Source: Elysia chlorotica
Lineage: Eukaryota > Mollusca > Gastropoda > Plakobranchidae
Assembly: GCA_003991915.1 (NCBI GenBank)
Contig: RQTK01000514.1
Span: forward strand, 36,758 to 100,757
DNA: 64,000 nucleotides
Reading direction: 5' to 3'
The notes under the pieces were generated by a model. It was not told the origin of the DNA and searched no databases. It saw nothing but the letters and a program-made list of their open reading frames with translations. Below, one piece after another: positions 39,001-45,686 of the stretch (the stretch's first letter is position 1; each line of letters starts with the position of its first letter). A program made the position numbers and the translations under genes.

Positions 39001-42000
39001 TGGCGGCCAGATGGCCAATCTGGGTCTGGCACAGGTAACCGAGTGTGAAAAAATGGGGTGCGGCAGTACTGTTCACCTGGTTAACCAACGCTCTGATCGT
39101 TGAGCTGTTATCATCTTTTTTTTATTATTTAACTATCTTGTTTGTTTCTGCTTTTTAATAATCATTTATTATTAATCCTACTGAGAGAATAAAAAAAAAG
39201 AGAAGCCAGTTGTTACTTTCTTTCCTGCAAATGATAACAATAAAACTTAAATAGCTGTGGGTGTGGCATGTTTCAGTTCCAATCCCCTAAACTATTCATT
39301 GATTTCATTGGTTGCCATTGTAAGAGCCTGTACACCCCTTCACAGTTTCTCGTGTGATAGAAAAAGGAGGAATAAACTGTTATGGTTGAATGAAGGACTA
39401 GTGGCAGTTACTCGACACCCTGCAGTGCTCAGTTAGGAGGTGCTAAGTCAGTGAAATAACCTTAGCAAGACAGTCAAATGGTGTGTCACGCTTAATGGGT
39501 TAAACAATAGCTTCCTTTTTTTTCTTTTCTTTTCTAAGTCTAAATGAGACCAAGACTAAATTTAGTTTTAAGCCCCCATAATTAAATGGGGGTTCTCTTG
39601 TCCCCAAAAAGTGCACTTCAAGAATAGTCTCAAGACAAAATATCCCACAACTTTACAAGCTAGCATACAGACACTGAGTGGGGATAACAGGACTTGCCTT
39701 AGCTGGTCACATTGCTTGTCACATAGTAAAGGTAACAAGAAACAAGAAAGTCTGATAGTGATTTATACTCAGAAGTCCTAATTACAAACTGTGCAATGTA
39801 ACAACTTCTATATCTTGTTCCCAAACCACTTAAAAGGTGCAATAAAAGCTTGCAGATAAATATTGAAAGCATTATAATCTCATGTCTAGTGTGAAATTTG
39901 CTAAGGATGCTAAGACTTTAGTTTGAGAAAATTAAAACAAGACCTATAATCCTTAGGAGAAACTCACAGTCACACAGCTTGACAAAGGCAAATTTATAAA
40001 TCTGTAAAAATTTGCAAGCCGAAATAAAAGATAATATAACCTCTTGAAAATAGAATGTGCTGTTCTCAGCACACCATTGATGATATTGAAATCTCCTGTC
40101 TGGAACTTGCTTATCATCTCTGTGAGTAAACCAGGCCACTTTTTGGGGAAGTCTTCTCTGCCTATAATGCTGATAGCATCGCTGAGCTGAAACAGTCATA
40201 CACAAAGTATTTTAAAAAAAAGGATCTCATGAGATATATACTTCATTCATTTAAAGTCAAAATATCATTAAAACAAAACTGTTAAAGAGGTTTTGCATCT
40301 TGCATCGGTGGGGAGGAAAAAAAGAGGGAGGGGGGAGTGAAAAGAAGGAACAGTAGAGGATATGTAGAAATTTATAACCATTGCTTGGATGGGAATTTCA
40401 TTCTATCCTATTTACATGGGTGGGAGGGGAGCAAAAAATGTTTAAAAGCCTGCAGAACGAGTGAGTTTTGATAAATTTACTGGAAAAGCCTGCAACCCAT
40501 CGCAGGTTTTTTCTTATGTACTGTTTTTGGTTTTGAAAAATTGTTTTTTTGCCATTCCAATTTTCTCTTTATTTCTGTGTCATTTCTTCCATCTTTTGAC
40601 ATCTACTATCTCTTTCTCTCTGATATGACCAACTGGCTTCAGGATAAGGGGTATCTATTTTCTCTGACCTGACTAATCTGGAAAATAAACTCCTTTATTG
40701 ATCCCGGTACACGTTGTACATGCACTCACCTAGTGTCCGATCTCAATGAACTTCCAAACTTCCCCTATGATTTCATACCTGCACTTGAACACCCCACAAG
40801 GCACTGCAGACTTCGCAGCCACACTCCAAAGTTCACACTAAGTCATAGGACTAGCCAGCCCCAACTCAGGTAACACTTTCGGCTGACCACACAAACACTT
40901 TATGAGTTAAGAATTAAAATTCAGAAAAAGAAGACAGAATCAAAGTCCAGCCTCTACCCAAGTACATCTGTTCTGTTTATCTTCATTCCAGCACACACAT
41001 AATGCTACACTAACCTGCTTTTGCACTTGTTCAGGACTCTTCAGCATGAGGCCAACAATGTACTGTTTAATCTGATCTCTATCCTCAGCATGGATCTTAT
41101 CAGTCAGACCCTCATTCTGGAATTATTATACAAAAACAAAAGGTTTGTTGTAGAGCACTGCAAATAGAAAAGGATTATAATTAATATCATTTTGCCTCAA
41201 GCTGACAAAAAGTGTCGTTTATTAGTTCCTTTTGATGTTTTAGTCTATTGCAAGCAGCTCCATGGACAGCAAGCTGGCATATTATCACAATAGACCTGTT
41301 TTTAAATAAATCTTGGATGAATGGTCTACAGTAAGATCCCCATGTATCAATAGATATTTGTAAAGAATCATAAATTGCCATTAGGTTGGAATTACCAAAA
41401 TGATATGAAAAAGATCAGGGAATCTATTGGTACTAGGACAAGCACCTTTTTATAAAATAGCACAAATTGAGGACAGTGGGCTCTCGCTCAACTGCACCAT
41501 GCCTAGCTAAAGACAGCAGGCTGTTTCAAAGTGCCTGCCCATGTACACATAAACACACACACACAAGCCATGACAGTGTCTCAGGGCTCAGCGTTCTTCT
41601 ATACATGTTCTAGATGGGTATGGCTCAATCCGGTTTCTCTCTTTTTCTTACAGCATACAATTTCATTGTTTCTTTTTTTTTCAATTACAAGTCGTGATCA
41701 TTTGGTTCCATTTTGAATGCATTAGGCTGTAAAGTCAATTATTCCCAACAGAGACTTAAATTGCATGACATAATGACGTAGAAGTATAAAACCGTATTTA
41801 GGAAAAATTACACAACAAGTGGATTAGTGGTCTCAAGAATAATAAAAAAAATATTATATCAGTGAGAAGATTATGTATATATTTAATAATAAAATCATCT
41901 CTGACAAAATTTAATGTTGCTGACAGTAATTAAAGCATTTAATAAACGTTTTTATATTTTGAAAAAAAATCAGAAATGAATTATTATCACAAGTTTCGAT

Positions 42001-45000
42001 TCCAAAATAATTTATAATCAACAGTTGGAGAGAAGCAAAGATTAAAAACAAGAACAAAGAAGAAAAGGTGATTCTTATCCACTGATGCAGACAAGAATGA
42101 AGCTAGATTCACAAATCATTTCACTCTCCAGTGTTACAAACTAAGAGAACCAATCAGCAAAGAGGGAACATATAAGCCTAGATAAACACAGTTTAAATAT
42201 ATTTCTCGTTAATTAATGCATAATGTTGGTTTGGTTTGGTTGGTTGGGTTTTAACGTCCAACGTCAGCAACTTATAGGCTATATCGTGGACGGGCCCCAA
42301 GACGGACGTCTGACAATTTTATGTGCTGCCACACACGAGACAGGGTGGGGATACCATGACTCCTGTCTCAGCCGGTCACATTATACTGACACCGACCCAA
42401 CCAGTAGGGATTGCAACAGCCAGGGTTCGAACTCGGGACCTTTTGCGTCGGAAGCCGATGTTCTACCCCTGGGCCACCGCGCCCCCCCGAGTGGGTAGAT
42501 CTTAACATTCCAGTGTTAAAAACTAAGAGAACCAATCAGCAAAGAGGGAACATATAAGCCTAGATAAACACAGTTTAAATATATAGATCTCTCGTTAATT
42601 AATGCTGTCAACACATTACTCCTCAGCCAAAGACTTAGCGTAGCGCAGTGCCTGTATGCCAATGTTGGTTTCATCGAAGGAGGCCACATAGTTTAGTCTG
42701 CGTTTTTATGAACTAAAAACAAAACACACACACAAAAAACTACTGCGCTTGACCCTTGCCTTCTTGCTCAGGCTCTTGTCCATCTGCATCTATATCTAGG
42801 CTTGGTCGAGACAAGCGGTGCAAAGTGGTTAGATCGAGACACCAGCAAGTTTGGCGCGCCTGTAAGTGGTGGCTAGATCGAGACATTGGCAAGTTTTTCC
42901 CAGTACTAGAATGCTTAAGAGAGATAACATAGGATATATTGTAAATTACAAGATAACTTCAGCTTCTTTAGTAGAAGTTCTAGTAGAAGTGTTTCGGATT
43001 TGTAAGTTCTGTTATTGCAAAATTCAAAAAATTACCAGACGCCAGTTCCTTTTGATATAGTTTTTGAAGGTGACAGCAGAAGAGACACGGATGTGTGTAT
43101 CAGCTCCTTCTTTGTCCATCAGATGTAACAGTAGCACAGGATAGTGCTTGTTGCCTTCCACAGATTCAAGAAACTTCTCCGCTGGAATAAATAAGAAGAG
43201 GTCTAAAATTGAACTCACTACATAAAATTTCAGAATAACGGTAATTTAATATGACAAAAAAATATTTCATTAAAAAGTTGTGTGGTTTCGATTTAAGAGG
43301 TACTCACTCACTGAAAATTTTGTTGGATTTTTAAAACATTTTTAATGACATTCAGCTAGCAAATTAAGGAATTAAAGATTGCTCTCACTATCCTGACATA
43401 AAATTTAATTTTTCAACAGTGCTTATAATTTTTTTAATCATAATTTATTAATAGACCTGCATGTGACCCCTAACCCAACTGTCTGAACTTTTTTGCACAC
43501 ATCACCATGCTGGATCTTTCATTTCGTCAAAATCAAAAGAGGACACTTTTTAAAGTTTAGGCAGTTAAGTGAAAATTTCAAAGTTAACTGATTGGAATAT
43601 GTTTTGTATTTTATTTATTAAAGCTTTTTAAAACGTGAACAAGAATTTGTTTGAAATATGTTGATATCGCTAAAGTTATGATTTGTATTATAATCATTTT
43701 TTTGTTCTACCCTTATTTTGGTTCAAATTTAACATAGGCCATTTGAGCCATGTTTTCGGATGATTGACATAAAGGATATTTATCATAACTTTGTAACTAA
43801 TTGCAGATACATCTAATATGAAGTAGCATATGTCAAAAGTAAGGAAAAGAGAGAGAGAGAGTTGTAGTTTTAAGTCAATATTGATAGCTGAACATAATCA
43901 GTTTGGCCATCAACTAGCTTTGAAGTTACTTTTTGTGGAGATAGATAGAGAGAGAAGATCGAACTTAAAGTTAAATGTGTATAGAGAGAGATATACAAGG
44001 TCGAATTTAAATAAGTAAAGAGCGAAGAGAAAAAAAGGTCGAGCTTAAATTCATGGAAAGAAAGGGAGAGGGGATAAGAAGGGAGAACGATAGAGAGAGA
44101 TCTAGATAAAGAAGGTAGAAGTTTAGGTAGACTATAACCAGATCTAGATTCTACATCTTGATAGATCCAAAATTAATGGGGAATTCCCAGCTGAACTCTG
44201 CGGAGTTTGACATCATCGAATTCGTGATTCCAACCGAAAAACCAAAAGTTGGATCTAGGGCATGACTAGGTGAGAACTCTGATATGGCAGGATCAAATTC
44301 TATGAATCTTGGTTAAATTGAGGTTCAGGGAACAGGAAAGCCAATCTTCAAAAAAGAGATAATGATATCAAGAAATTGTAGAAAACATGATTCAAAATTG
44401 GGTTGGAAGTGAACTTGAATCATGAATGTGCCATTTTTTAGCAAAAACATGAGAAAATGAAACTTAAGTGAAACAAAAGTTATCAAACTGAGCACTCTTA
44501 CTTTAAATTTAAATTTGATACTCTTCTTGTTTTTATGACAGTGTGGAGAGTTTCAATCAAAGTGGAGTTTCTCGATGAGGCGGACCGAGCTAAAAATAAA
44601 TTTCCTACAAAATTTGGCAGCAAGGGACTGAATTTGCCTGATAAGGTTAGCTCTCGATATGGATAAAAAAGGAGATGAAATCTTGTTATTTTCAGTTCAT
44701 GAATTGACTGTCTGAGGACTTTTGGCCTTAAAAATTAGCTGACAGGCAATGATTGTCGGAAATTCTTAATTGTCAGTAGACATACAGGTCAAATTTAAAA
44801 ATGGGATAGCCCTTGTGTATAATATATAAAATGTCAATTAAAAAAAAAAAAAAAATCGATCACTTTATTTCTGAAACAGCAAGAATATATCCTAAACACA
44901 CACACACACGTGTACACAAAATTATATTTATATATTTTCACCCTACAGAAAACCCTGTTTTCTTGAAGAATAGAAATTTAGAAGTTAGAAAAATAAATCC

Positions 45001-45088
45001 TACCATTCCTCCTGACTTCTGTATCGTGAGATAGTGTCTGCTGGAGATAGCCTGCCATGGCTTCAAGGTTAGCTGGTGTCACCTCCAT
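12352..45088 (-). CDS. CSE1L: Exportin-2 (CSE1L/CAS), complete 26-exon gene
   Basis: Exportin-2 binds RanGTP and importin-alpha in the nucleus and returns importin-alpha to the cytoplasm for another round of nuclear import. The 26 coding exons, listed separately, join in phase into 2904 nt: 967 residues plus stop, against about 971 for vertebrate CSE1L. Order: importin-beta N-terminal region (about residues 25-102, with [11 protein letters not shown] and [15 protein letters not shown]), the central Cse1 HEAT repeats (about 155-525, with [15 protein letters not shown] and [10 protein letters not shown]), then the CAS/CSE1 C-terminal domain (about 525-967, with [20 protein letters not shown] and the acidic [20 protein letters not shown] loop). 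Exon joints are GT-AG. The ATG has A at -3 and G at +4. An acceptor-like CTATTGTCAG just upstream suggests a 5' UTR intron. The gene is head to head with WASHC5. Introns hold most of the transposon load of the window. No frame break was found. Confidence 0.96.
12442..14050. other. CSE1L intron 25
   Basis: Contains a transposon end reading TACAGTGCAACTC at 12505-12517 followed by TACAGTCGACCTCACATATA (12520-12539), a similar end in the opposite sense at 13704-13716, and a C-run/G-run hairpin at 13278-13330. No exon recognised. Confidence 0.5.
13278..13330. repeat. C-run / G-run hairpin around GA repeats
   Basis: ACCT followed by a run of C is matched by a run of G followed by AGGC, separated by a GAGAGATAGAGA spacer. 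The single-stranded G-run could stack, and the tract is a likely site of assembly length error. Confidence 0.6.
14051..14184 (-). CDS. CSE1L: CSE1L exon 25, residues 894-938
   Basis: Encodes [20 protein letters not shown] and ends KMAIRCPGR before GTAAGT. It follows the acidic loop of exon 24 and carries the conserved QLAFAG motif of the exportin-2 C-terminus. Entry phase 1, exit phase 0. Confidence 0.95.
14480..14564 (-). mobile_element. Transposon-like hairpin end beside the exon 24 donor
   Basis: On the minus strand the donor GTAAG runs directly into TACAGTTAACTTGGTAATAA, then CGAGA, with a matching inverted TCTCGTTATATCAAGGG about 60 bases on. A TA-CAGT start plus an internal hairpin resembles a mariner/pogo-type MITE end. 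If so, the insertion lies a few bases inside the intron without harming the splice site. Confidence 0.4.
14565..14662 (-). CDS. CSE1L: CSE1L exon 24, residues 861-893
   Basis: Encodes [20 protein letters not shown] and the following [11 protein letters not shown], the highly conserved acidic segment of exportin-2. Entry phase 2 (completing the Trp codon of exon 23), exit phase 1. Confidence 0.96.
14663..16149. other. CSE1L intron 23, no feature recognised
   Basis: AT-rich intron of about 1.5 kb. No exon, repeat copy or mobile element was recognised. Confidence 0.5.
16150..16296 (-). CDS. CSE1L: CSE1L exon 23, residues 812-860
   Basis: Encodes [20 protein letters not shown] and [18 protein letters not shown], matching the conserved IPEIQKVSG and KKICAVGITKLLTE blocks of the family. 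Entry and exit in phase 2. Confidence 0.95.
16455..16590. repeat. Direct repeat, copy 1, downstream of exon 22
   Basis: About 135 bases, with core GTGGGAAAGAAAATACTGCA, nearly identical to 17908-18080. The two copies lie in introns 22 and 21 on either side of exon 22 and in the same orientation. Confidence 0.8.
17279..17428 (-). mobile_element. SINE copy, head-truncated (intron 22)
   Basis: Complement of the SINE body: on the plus strand the tail AACATCAGCACTATA is followed by GACGGACGTCTGAAAATTG, ACGAGAC-like ACATGAGACAGGGCGGGGAT and CTCAGCCGGTCAC. No tRNA-like head. Confidence 0.75.
17672..17753 (-). CDS. CSE1L: CSE1L exon 22, residues 785-811
   Basis: Encodes [20 protein letters not shown] and VDGIQPK, equivalent to the family LVFINLYCIKYGA...DGIQPK segment. 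Entry phase 1, exit phase 2. It sits between two copies of a 135-base direct repeat. Confidence 0.93.
17908..18080. repeat. Direct repeat, copy 2, upstream of exon 22
   Basis: Matches 16455-16590 with a few substitutions (for example GGCCTTAGGGATTTATGTGG against GGCTTTAGGAATATATGTGG). This copy carries a short insertion before the shared AAATCAGACTC end. Confidence 0.8.
18360..18990 (-). pseudogene. Decayed non-LTR retrotransposon reverse transcriptase (CR1/L2-like)
   Basis: Reading the minus strand from about 18965 downward: [20 protein letters not shown] then VSNLLVI, a stop, [16 protein letters not shown], then after frame changes [16 protein letters not shown] (motif A with its Asp) and, after an internal deletion, [16 protein letters not shown]. 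These are hallmark blocks of CR1/L2/jockey-type reverse transcriptases in the right order. Several stops and frameshifts, no endonuclease part: a dead, 5'-truncated, internally deleted copy in CSE1L intron 21. Confidence 0.85.
19548..19633 (-). CDS. CSE1L: CSE1L exon 21, residues 756-784
   Basis: Encodes [20 protein letters not shown] and SKTTKFIK, nearly identical to the vertebrate block. Entry phase 2, exit phase 1 (Ser codon split with exon 22). Confidence 0.96.
20004..21690. mobile_element. Uncharacterised ~1.7-kb intronic repeat, copy 1
   Basis: This stretch of intron 20 aligns almost throughout with 32464-34735 of intron 10 in the same orientation, with shared landmarks such as AGGGAGTG[CT]CTAT, GCCTCAATATTGCTAT, ATAAAAGATAAACTAGATTT, ATGAACGCAAGAGAAAAC and AAAGCACTGGAAACTT. 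A (GA)n run occupies the same place in both. No long open frame is seen. The ends (GGCCTGCCTACTTGAGAAAT at left; reverse of AAATCGG...GGTCTGCC at right) are weakly inverted, which hints at a non-autonomous DNA transposon. Class unproven. Confidence 0.7.
20315..20370. repeat. (GTGA)n-(GA)n microsatellite
   Basis: A pure run inside the ~1.7-kb repeat. The equivalent position of copy 2 has (GA)n followed by the assembly gap. Confidence 0.95.
22255..22352 (-). CDS. CSE1L: CSE1L exon 20, residues 724-755
   Basis: Encodes [20 protein letters not shown] and [12 protein letters not shown], matching the family [12 protein letters not shown] and GFYLLNSIIE blocks. Entry phase 0, exit phase 2. Confidence 0.96.
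22982..23036. repeat. 27-bp tandem duplication
   Basis: ATTAACATCTGTGTTTCATT plus seven bases occurs twice in tandem in intron 19. Confidence 0.85.
23171..23370 (-). CDS. CSE1L: CSE1L exon 19, residues 657-723
   Basis: Longest coding exon. Encodes [20 protein letters not shown], then [20 protein letters not shown] and [11 protein letters not shown]. These match the HEAT-repeat core of exportin-2 closely. Entry phase 1, exit phase 0. Confidence 0.97.
24180..24330 (-). CDS. CSE1L: CSE1L exon 18, residues 607-656
   Basis: Encodes [20 protein letters not shown] then [28 protein letters not shown] is a signature of the CAS/CSE1 domain. Entry phase 0, exit phase 1. Confidence 0.97.
24746..24843 (-). 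CDS. CSE1L: CSE1L exon 17, residues 574-606
   Basis: Encodes [20 protein letters not shown] and [12 protein letters not shown], matching the family MRSFSLLQEAIIPYIPTLI block. Entry phase 1, exit phase 0. Confidence 0.96.
25045..26695. mobile_element. Pogo/Tigger-like DNA transposon, non-autonomous (intron 16)
   Basis: The left end CAGTGGTCTCCAACCCACTC is matched at the right end by its near complement (reverse strand: CAGTGGTCTTCACCTAATAA...CCCACCCC). Both ends abut TA, the Tc1/mariner target duplication (25043-25044 and 26696-26697). The inner sequence CAGAAGATCAGAGAAATCTT and GTTAACCGATGAAC is shared with the element at 54915-56869. A polypyrimidine block fills 25450-25900. No transposase frame was recognised in this copy. 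Confidence 0.75.
25450..25905. repeat. Polypyrimidine (CT-rich) block inside the transposon
   Basis: CTCTCTCTTT and CTTCCCTCGC-type units with a repeated TTCGCTGTCTTTCTTCCCTC segment at about 25660 and 25874. The several Ser/Phe-rich open frames overlapping here are compositional. Confidence 0.75.
26841..26944 (-). CDS. CSE1L: CSE1L exon 16, residues 539-573
   Basis: Encodes [20 protein letters not shown] and [14 protein letters not shown]; the GSxENEYIMK motif is conserved in the family. Entry phase 2, exit phase 1. Confidence 0.95.
27100..28215. repeat. ATCT repeats and polypurine block, dispersed family copy 2
   Basis: The order ATCTATCT tetranucleotides, CTTTGTACAA, AGAAGGAAAAGGAGGA, ATACAATGAAGAAGCGCAAG parallels 2440-2720. 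Within it lie (GA)n at 27822-27862, (GAA)n at 27917-27972, and a 92-95-base direct duplication (27456-27550 and 28089-28180) with core AGAACAGTAACAGAAGGA. All Pro/Leu or Arg/Glu-rich open frames here come from composition. Located in intron 15. Confidence 0.8.
28472..28605 (-). CDS. CSE1L: CSE1L exon 15, residues 495-538
   Basis: Encodes [20 protein letters not shown] then [18 protein letters not shown], matching the family VVHTYAAHALERLFTMR block. Entry phase 0, exit phase 2. Confidence 0.95.
28911..28972 (-). CDS. CSE1L: CSE1L exon 14, residues 474-494
   Basis: Encodes [20 protein letters not shown] plus Q. It corresponds to VNEFPVLKADGIKYIMIFRN of the vertebrate protein. Entry phase 1, exit phase 0. 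Confidence 0.95.
29254..29338 (-). CDS. CSE1L: CSE1L exon 13, residues 446-473
   Basis: Encodes [20 protein letters not shown] and LPDIQSSN, equivalent to the family GITQANELVNLTEFF segment. Entry phase 0, exit phase 1. Confidence 0.95.
29650..30190 (-). pseudogene. Decayed non-LTR retrotransposon fragment (intron 12)
   Basis: On the minus strand from 30190: [20 protein letters not shown], a stop, [18 protein letters not shown], then [18 protein letters not shown] and [12 protein letters not shown]. That is the linker between endonuclease and reverse transcriptase in jockey/CR1-type elements. After a deletion it continues [20 protein letters not shown] and [12 protein letters not shown], the degraded motif C region (normally YADD). 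Stops and the deletion make it non-functional. Confidence 0.75.
30436..30528 (-). CDS. CSE1L: CSE1L exon 12, residues 415-445
   Basis: Encodes [20 protein letters not shown] and [11 protein letters not shown], matching the family YAKNPSVNWKHKDAAIYLVTSLA block. Phase 0 at both ends. Confidence 0.96.
30529..31181. other. CSE1L intron 11, no feature recognised
   Basis: AT-rich intron without a recognised repeat or exon. Confidence 0.5.
31182..31291 (-). CDS. CSE1L: CSE1L exon 11, residues 378-414
   Basis: Encodes [20 protein letters not shown] then [17 protein letters not shown]. The [11 protein letters not shown] motif is diagnostic for exportin-2. Entry phase 1, exit phase 0. Confidence 0.97.
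32464..34735. mobile_element. Uncharacterised intronic repeat, copy 2 (intron 10)
   Basis: Collinear with 20004-21690, same orientation, but longer because of an extra segment at about 32700-32920 and the gapped (GA)n tract. The extra segment includes TTTATATAGCGCACTTCCAT and GCTCAGTGCGCTTAACAATT, a widespread invertebrate repeat motif, so it is probably a nested insertion. Divergence between the copies is moderate, with many single-base changes and small indels, suggesting two old independent insertions. Confidence 0.7.
33039..33322. other. Assembly gap (284 N)
   Basis: A run of N follows at least 50 bases of (GA)n (32981-33038). True content and length are unknown. Any open frame reported across it is meaningless. 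Confidence 1.
35049..35425 (-). pseudogene. Non-LTR retrotransposon reverse transcriptase remnant (intron 10)
   Basis: On the minus strand: [20 protein letters not shown], then [58 protein letters not shown] sequence, and then, after a deletion, [20 protein letters not shown] and [13 protein letters not shown] before stop. The last part resembles the C-terminal end of such polyproteins, so most of the palm and thumb is deleted. Motif A reads FIAY where FIDY is usual, so the first catalytic Asp is replaced. A (GAT)n-like tail follows. Dead copy. Confidence 0.85.
35505..35570 (-). CDS. CSE1L: CSE1L exon 10, residues 356-377
   Basis: Encodes [20 protein letters not shown] and S. The EDNxEEYxRRDxEGSD acidic segment is conserved. 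Entry and exit in phase 1. Only about 80 bases separate it from the retrotransposon remnant in intron 10. Confidence 0.96.
35693..35822 (-). CDS. CSE1L: CSE1L exon 9, residues 313-355
   Basis: Encodes [20 protein letters not shown] then [18 protein letters not shown], close to the vertebrate sequence. Entry phase 0, exit phase 1. Confidence 0.97.
35823..36586. other. CSE1L intron 8, no feature recognised
   Basis: Contains an A-run at about 36025-36041 and otherwise nothing recognised. Confidence 0.5.
36587..36754 (-). CDS. CSE1L: CSE1L exon 8, residues 257-312
   Basis: Encodes [40 protein letters not shown] and [16 protein letters not shown]. Among the most conserved segments of exportin-2. 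Phase 0 at both ends. Confidence 0.98.
37084..37260 (-). repeat. Dispersed repeat shared with 52940-53160
   Basis: The minus-strand frame reads [19 protein letters not shown] and the plus-strand frame at 52950 reads [19 protein letters not shown]. The DNA also aligns (ATAATCTT[CT]C...GATTTTGACCT), so both come from one repeat family, in opposite orientations relative to the window. A coding origin is not proven. Confidence 0.5.
37261..37357. repeat. 32-bp tandem repeat, about three units
   Basis: The unit CGTCATATGACAATACACTT plus AATTATTTCTTA starts at 37269, 37301 and 37333. It contains the palindrome GTCATATGAC. Intron 7. Confidence 0.95.
37605..37694 (-). CDS. CSE1L: CSE1L exon 7, residues 227-256
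   Basis: Encodes [20 protein letters not shown] and [10 protein letters not shown]. It matches the DLPEFFEDNMETWM block. Phase 0 at both ends. Confidence 0.95.
37965..38072 (-). CDS. CSE1L: CSE1L exon 6, residues 191-226
   Basis: Encodes [20 protein letters not shown] and [16 protein letters not shown]. It matches the LILISKLFYSLNFQ block. Phase 0 at both ends. Confidence 0.95.
38507..38597 (-). CDS. CSE1L: CSE1L exon 5, residues 160-190
   Basis: Encodes [20 protein letters not shown] and [10 protein letters not shown], equivalent to YRHEFKSNELWTEIKLVLD in vertebrates. Entry phase 2, exit phase 0. Confidence 0.96.
38598..40040. other. CSE1L intron 4 with a possible small transposon
   Basis: At 38937-39503 a segment starts TTAACCTGTTTAACACTATA and ends in the complement of TGTTTAACCCATTAAGCGTG. 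The rough inverted ends and TTAA context could be a piggyBac-type MITE, but the match is weak. The rest shows no recognised feature. Confidence 0.3.
40041..40186 (-). CDS. CSE1L: CSE1L exon 4, residues 112-159
   Basis: Encodes [40 protein letters not shown] and RTAHSIFKR. Very close to the family sequence. Entry phase 0, exit phase 2. Confidence 0.97.
40187..41014. other. CSE1L intron 3, no feature recognised
   Basis: Moderately C-rich towards the exon 3 side (40560-40910). No repeat copy or exon recognised. Confidence 0.5.
41015..41116 (-). CDS. CSE1L: CSE1L exon 3, residues 78-111
   Basis: Encodes [20 protein letters not shown] and [14 protein letters not shown], the end of the importin-beta N-terminal region. 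Phase 0 at both ends. Confidence 0.95.
42128..42219. repeat. Left ~95-bp direct repeat flanking a SINE
   Basis: From CCAGTGTTACAAACTAAGAG to GTTAATTAATGC it is almost identical to 42510-42605; the right copy has one extra AGAT and a few substitutions. Confidence 0.9.
42225..42489 (-). mobile_element. Full-length tRNA-derived SINE
   Basis: On the minus strand it starts GGCGCGGTGGCCCAGGGGTA (polymerase III A-box-like, 42461-42476) and has a B box in GAGTTCGAACCC (42423-42434), spaced as in tRNA genes. A tRNA-unrelated body follows with TGTGACCGGCTGAGACAGGA and GACGTCCGTCTTGGGGCC, ending in GTTGGACGTTAAAACCC and a CCAAC/CCAAA repeat tail. Shorter copies occur at 3588, 7616 and 17279. The head-body-tail order gives the orientation. 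Confidence 0.88.
42510..42605. repeat. Right ~95-bp direct repeat flanking a SINE
   Basis: Second copy of the 42128-42219 sequence, directly after about 20 bases that follow the SINE head. Far longer than the 5-20 bp target duplication usual for a SINE. Confidence 0.9.
43036..43181 (-). CDS. CSE1L: CSE1L exon 2, residues 29-77
   Basis: Encodes [20 protein letters not shown] then [16 protein letters not shown], the Ran-binding importin-beta N-terminal motif. Entry phase 1, exit phase 0. The exon joins exon 1 by completing an Ala codon. Confidence 0.97.
43182..45003. other. CSE1L intron 1
   Basis: Contains GA-rich stretches with repeated AGAGAGA...GTCGA(A/G)CTTAAA units at about 43840-44060, giving a loose tandem pattern. 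No exon seen. Confidence 0.5.
45004..45088 (-). CDS. CSE1L: CSE1L exon 1 (first coding), residues 1-28
   Basis: Encodes [20 protein letters not shown] and HDTEVRRN, then one base. It matches the family N-terminus (LQTLTEYLKKTL...IRRPAEKF) in position. The ATG at 45086-45088 has AGG before and G after. A CTATTGTCAG acceptor-like sequence ends four bases before the ATG. Confidence 0.93.
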
Positions 45089-45592
45089 CCTCCTGACAAT
45101 AGAAAAATAATTTTGGACTAATAATTTTACTTTACATAGTTTTAGGGGTGGAACCAGTGATTGGGAAAAAACCTGAACTTTTCCACACTTATACAAGTAT
45201 CCACTGACTTAGATAATAATACATCTAATGGATATGTAGCATTAATTATATAAATGTAAAAATAAAATCATTAAAATGAACAGTTAACGGTTCCCTATGA
45301 TGGTGGTGATTATGTGACCCAGTTGTTCTGTATCCGAGTTGTACTGTATTGAAAACGCTTTAGATCAAGCATATTGTAACACTTGTACAAACACATAAAG
45401 AGCACTCATTATGAAACAGTGCAGTCAATATATTATTGTCTTAAAAACTGTCCAGGGCCATTCTGTTTGTGTGAGATGAGGGAAATTTATCCCTGAGAGT
45501 AAGACCTGTATTAAACCAACCTCCACAAGAACACAGCACTATATATGTTGCAAAACGAAGACTTTTTTACTTCATAAATTTTAGTTCACATT

Positions 45593-45680
45593 GAGAAAGC
45601 AGAACGTTCCCACAGCGAACTGTGCAGTGAGCACCCACTTTAACCTTTCTGGCTTGGGCCGTGTGACCGGAAGTAGGTCA
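45593..45680. promoter_or_regulatory. Candidate CSE1L promoter region with ETS-type site
   Basis: ACCGGAAGT at 45666-45674 is a canonical ETS-family site common in housekeeping promoters. It lies about 580 bases upstream of the CSE1L ATG, next to where foldback arm A begins. A 45-base segment here (GAGAAAGCAGAACGTTCCCA onward) recurs at 46360-46405 in the foldback loop, so part of the region may itself be transposon sequence. The promoter role is inferred. Confidence 0.35.
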
Positions 45681-45686
45681 TGCTAC

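Noticed and set aside
42225..42489. Possible tRNA gene (A and B box present)
   Set aside because: No acceptor stem or anticodon arm can be folded and the sequence continues into a SINE body found elsewhere.
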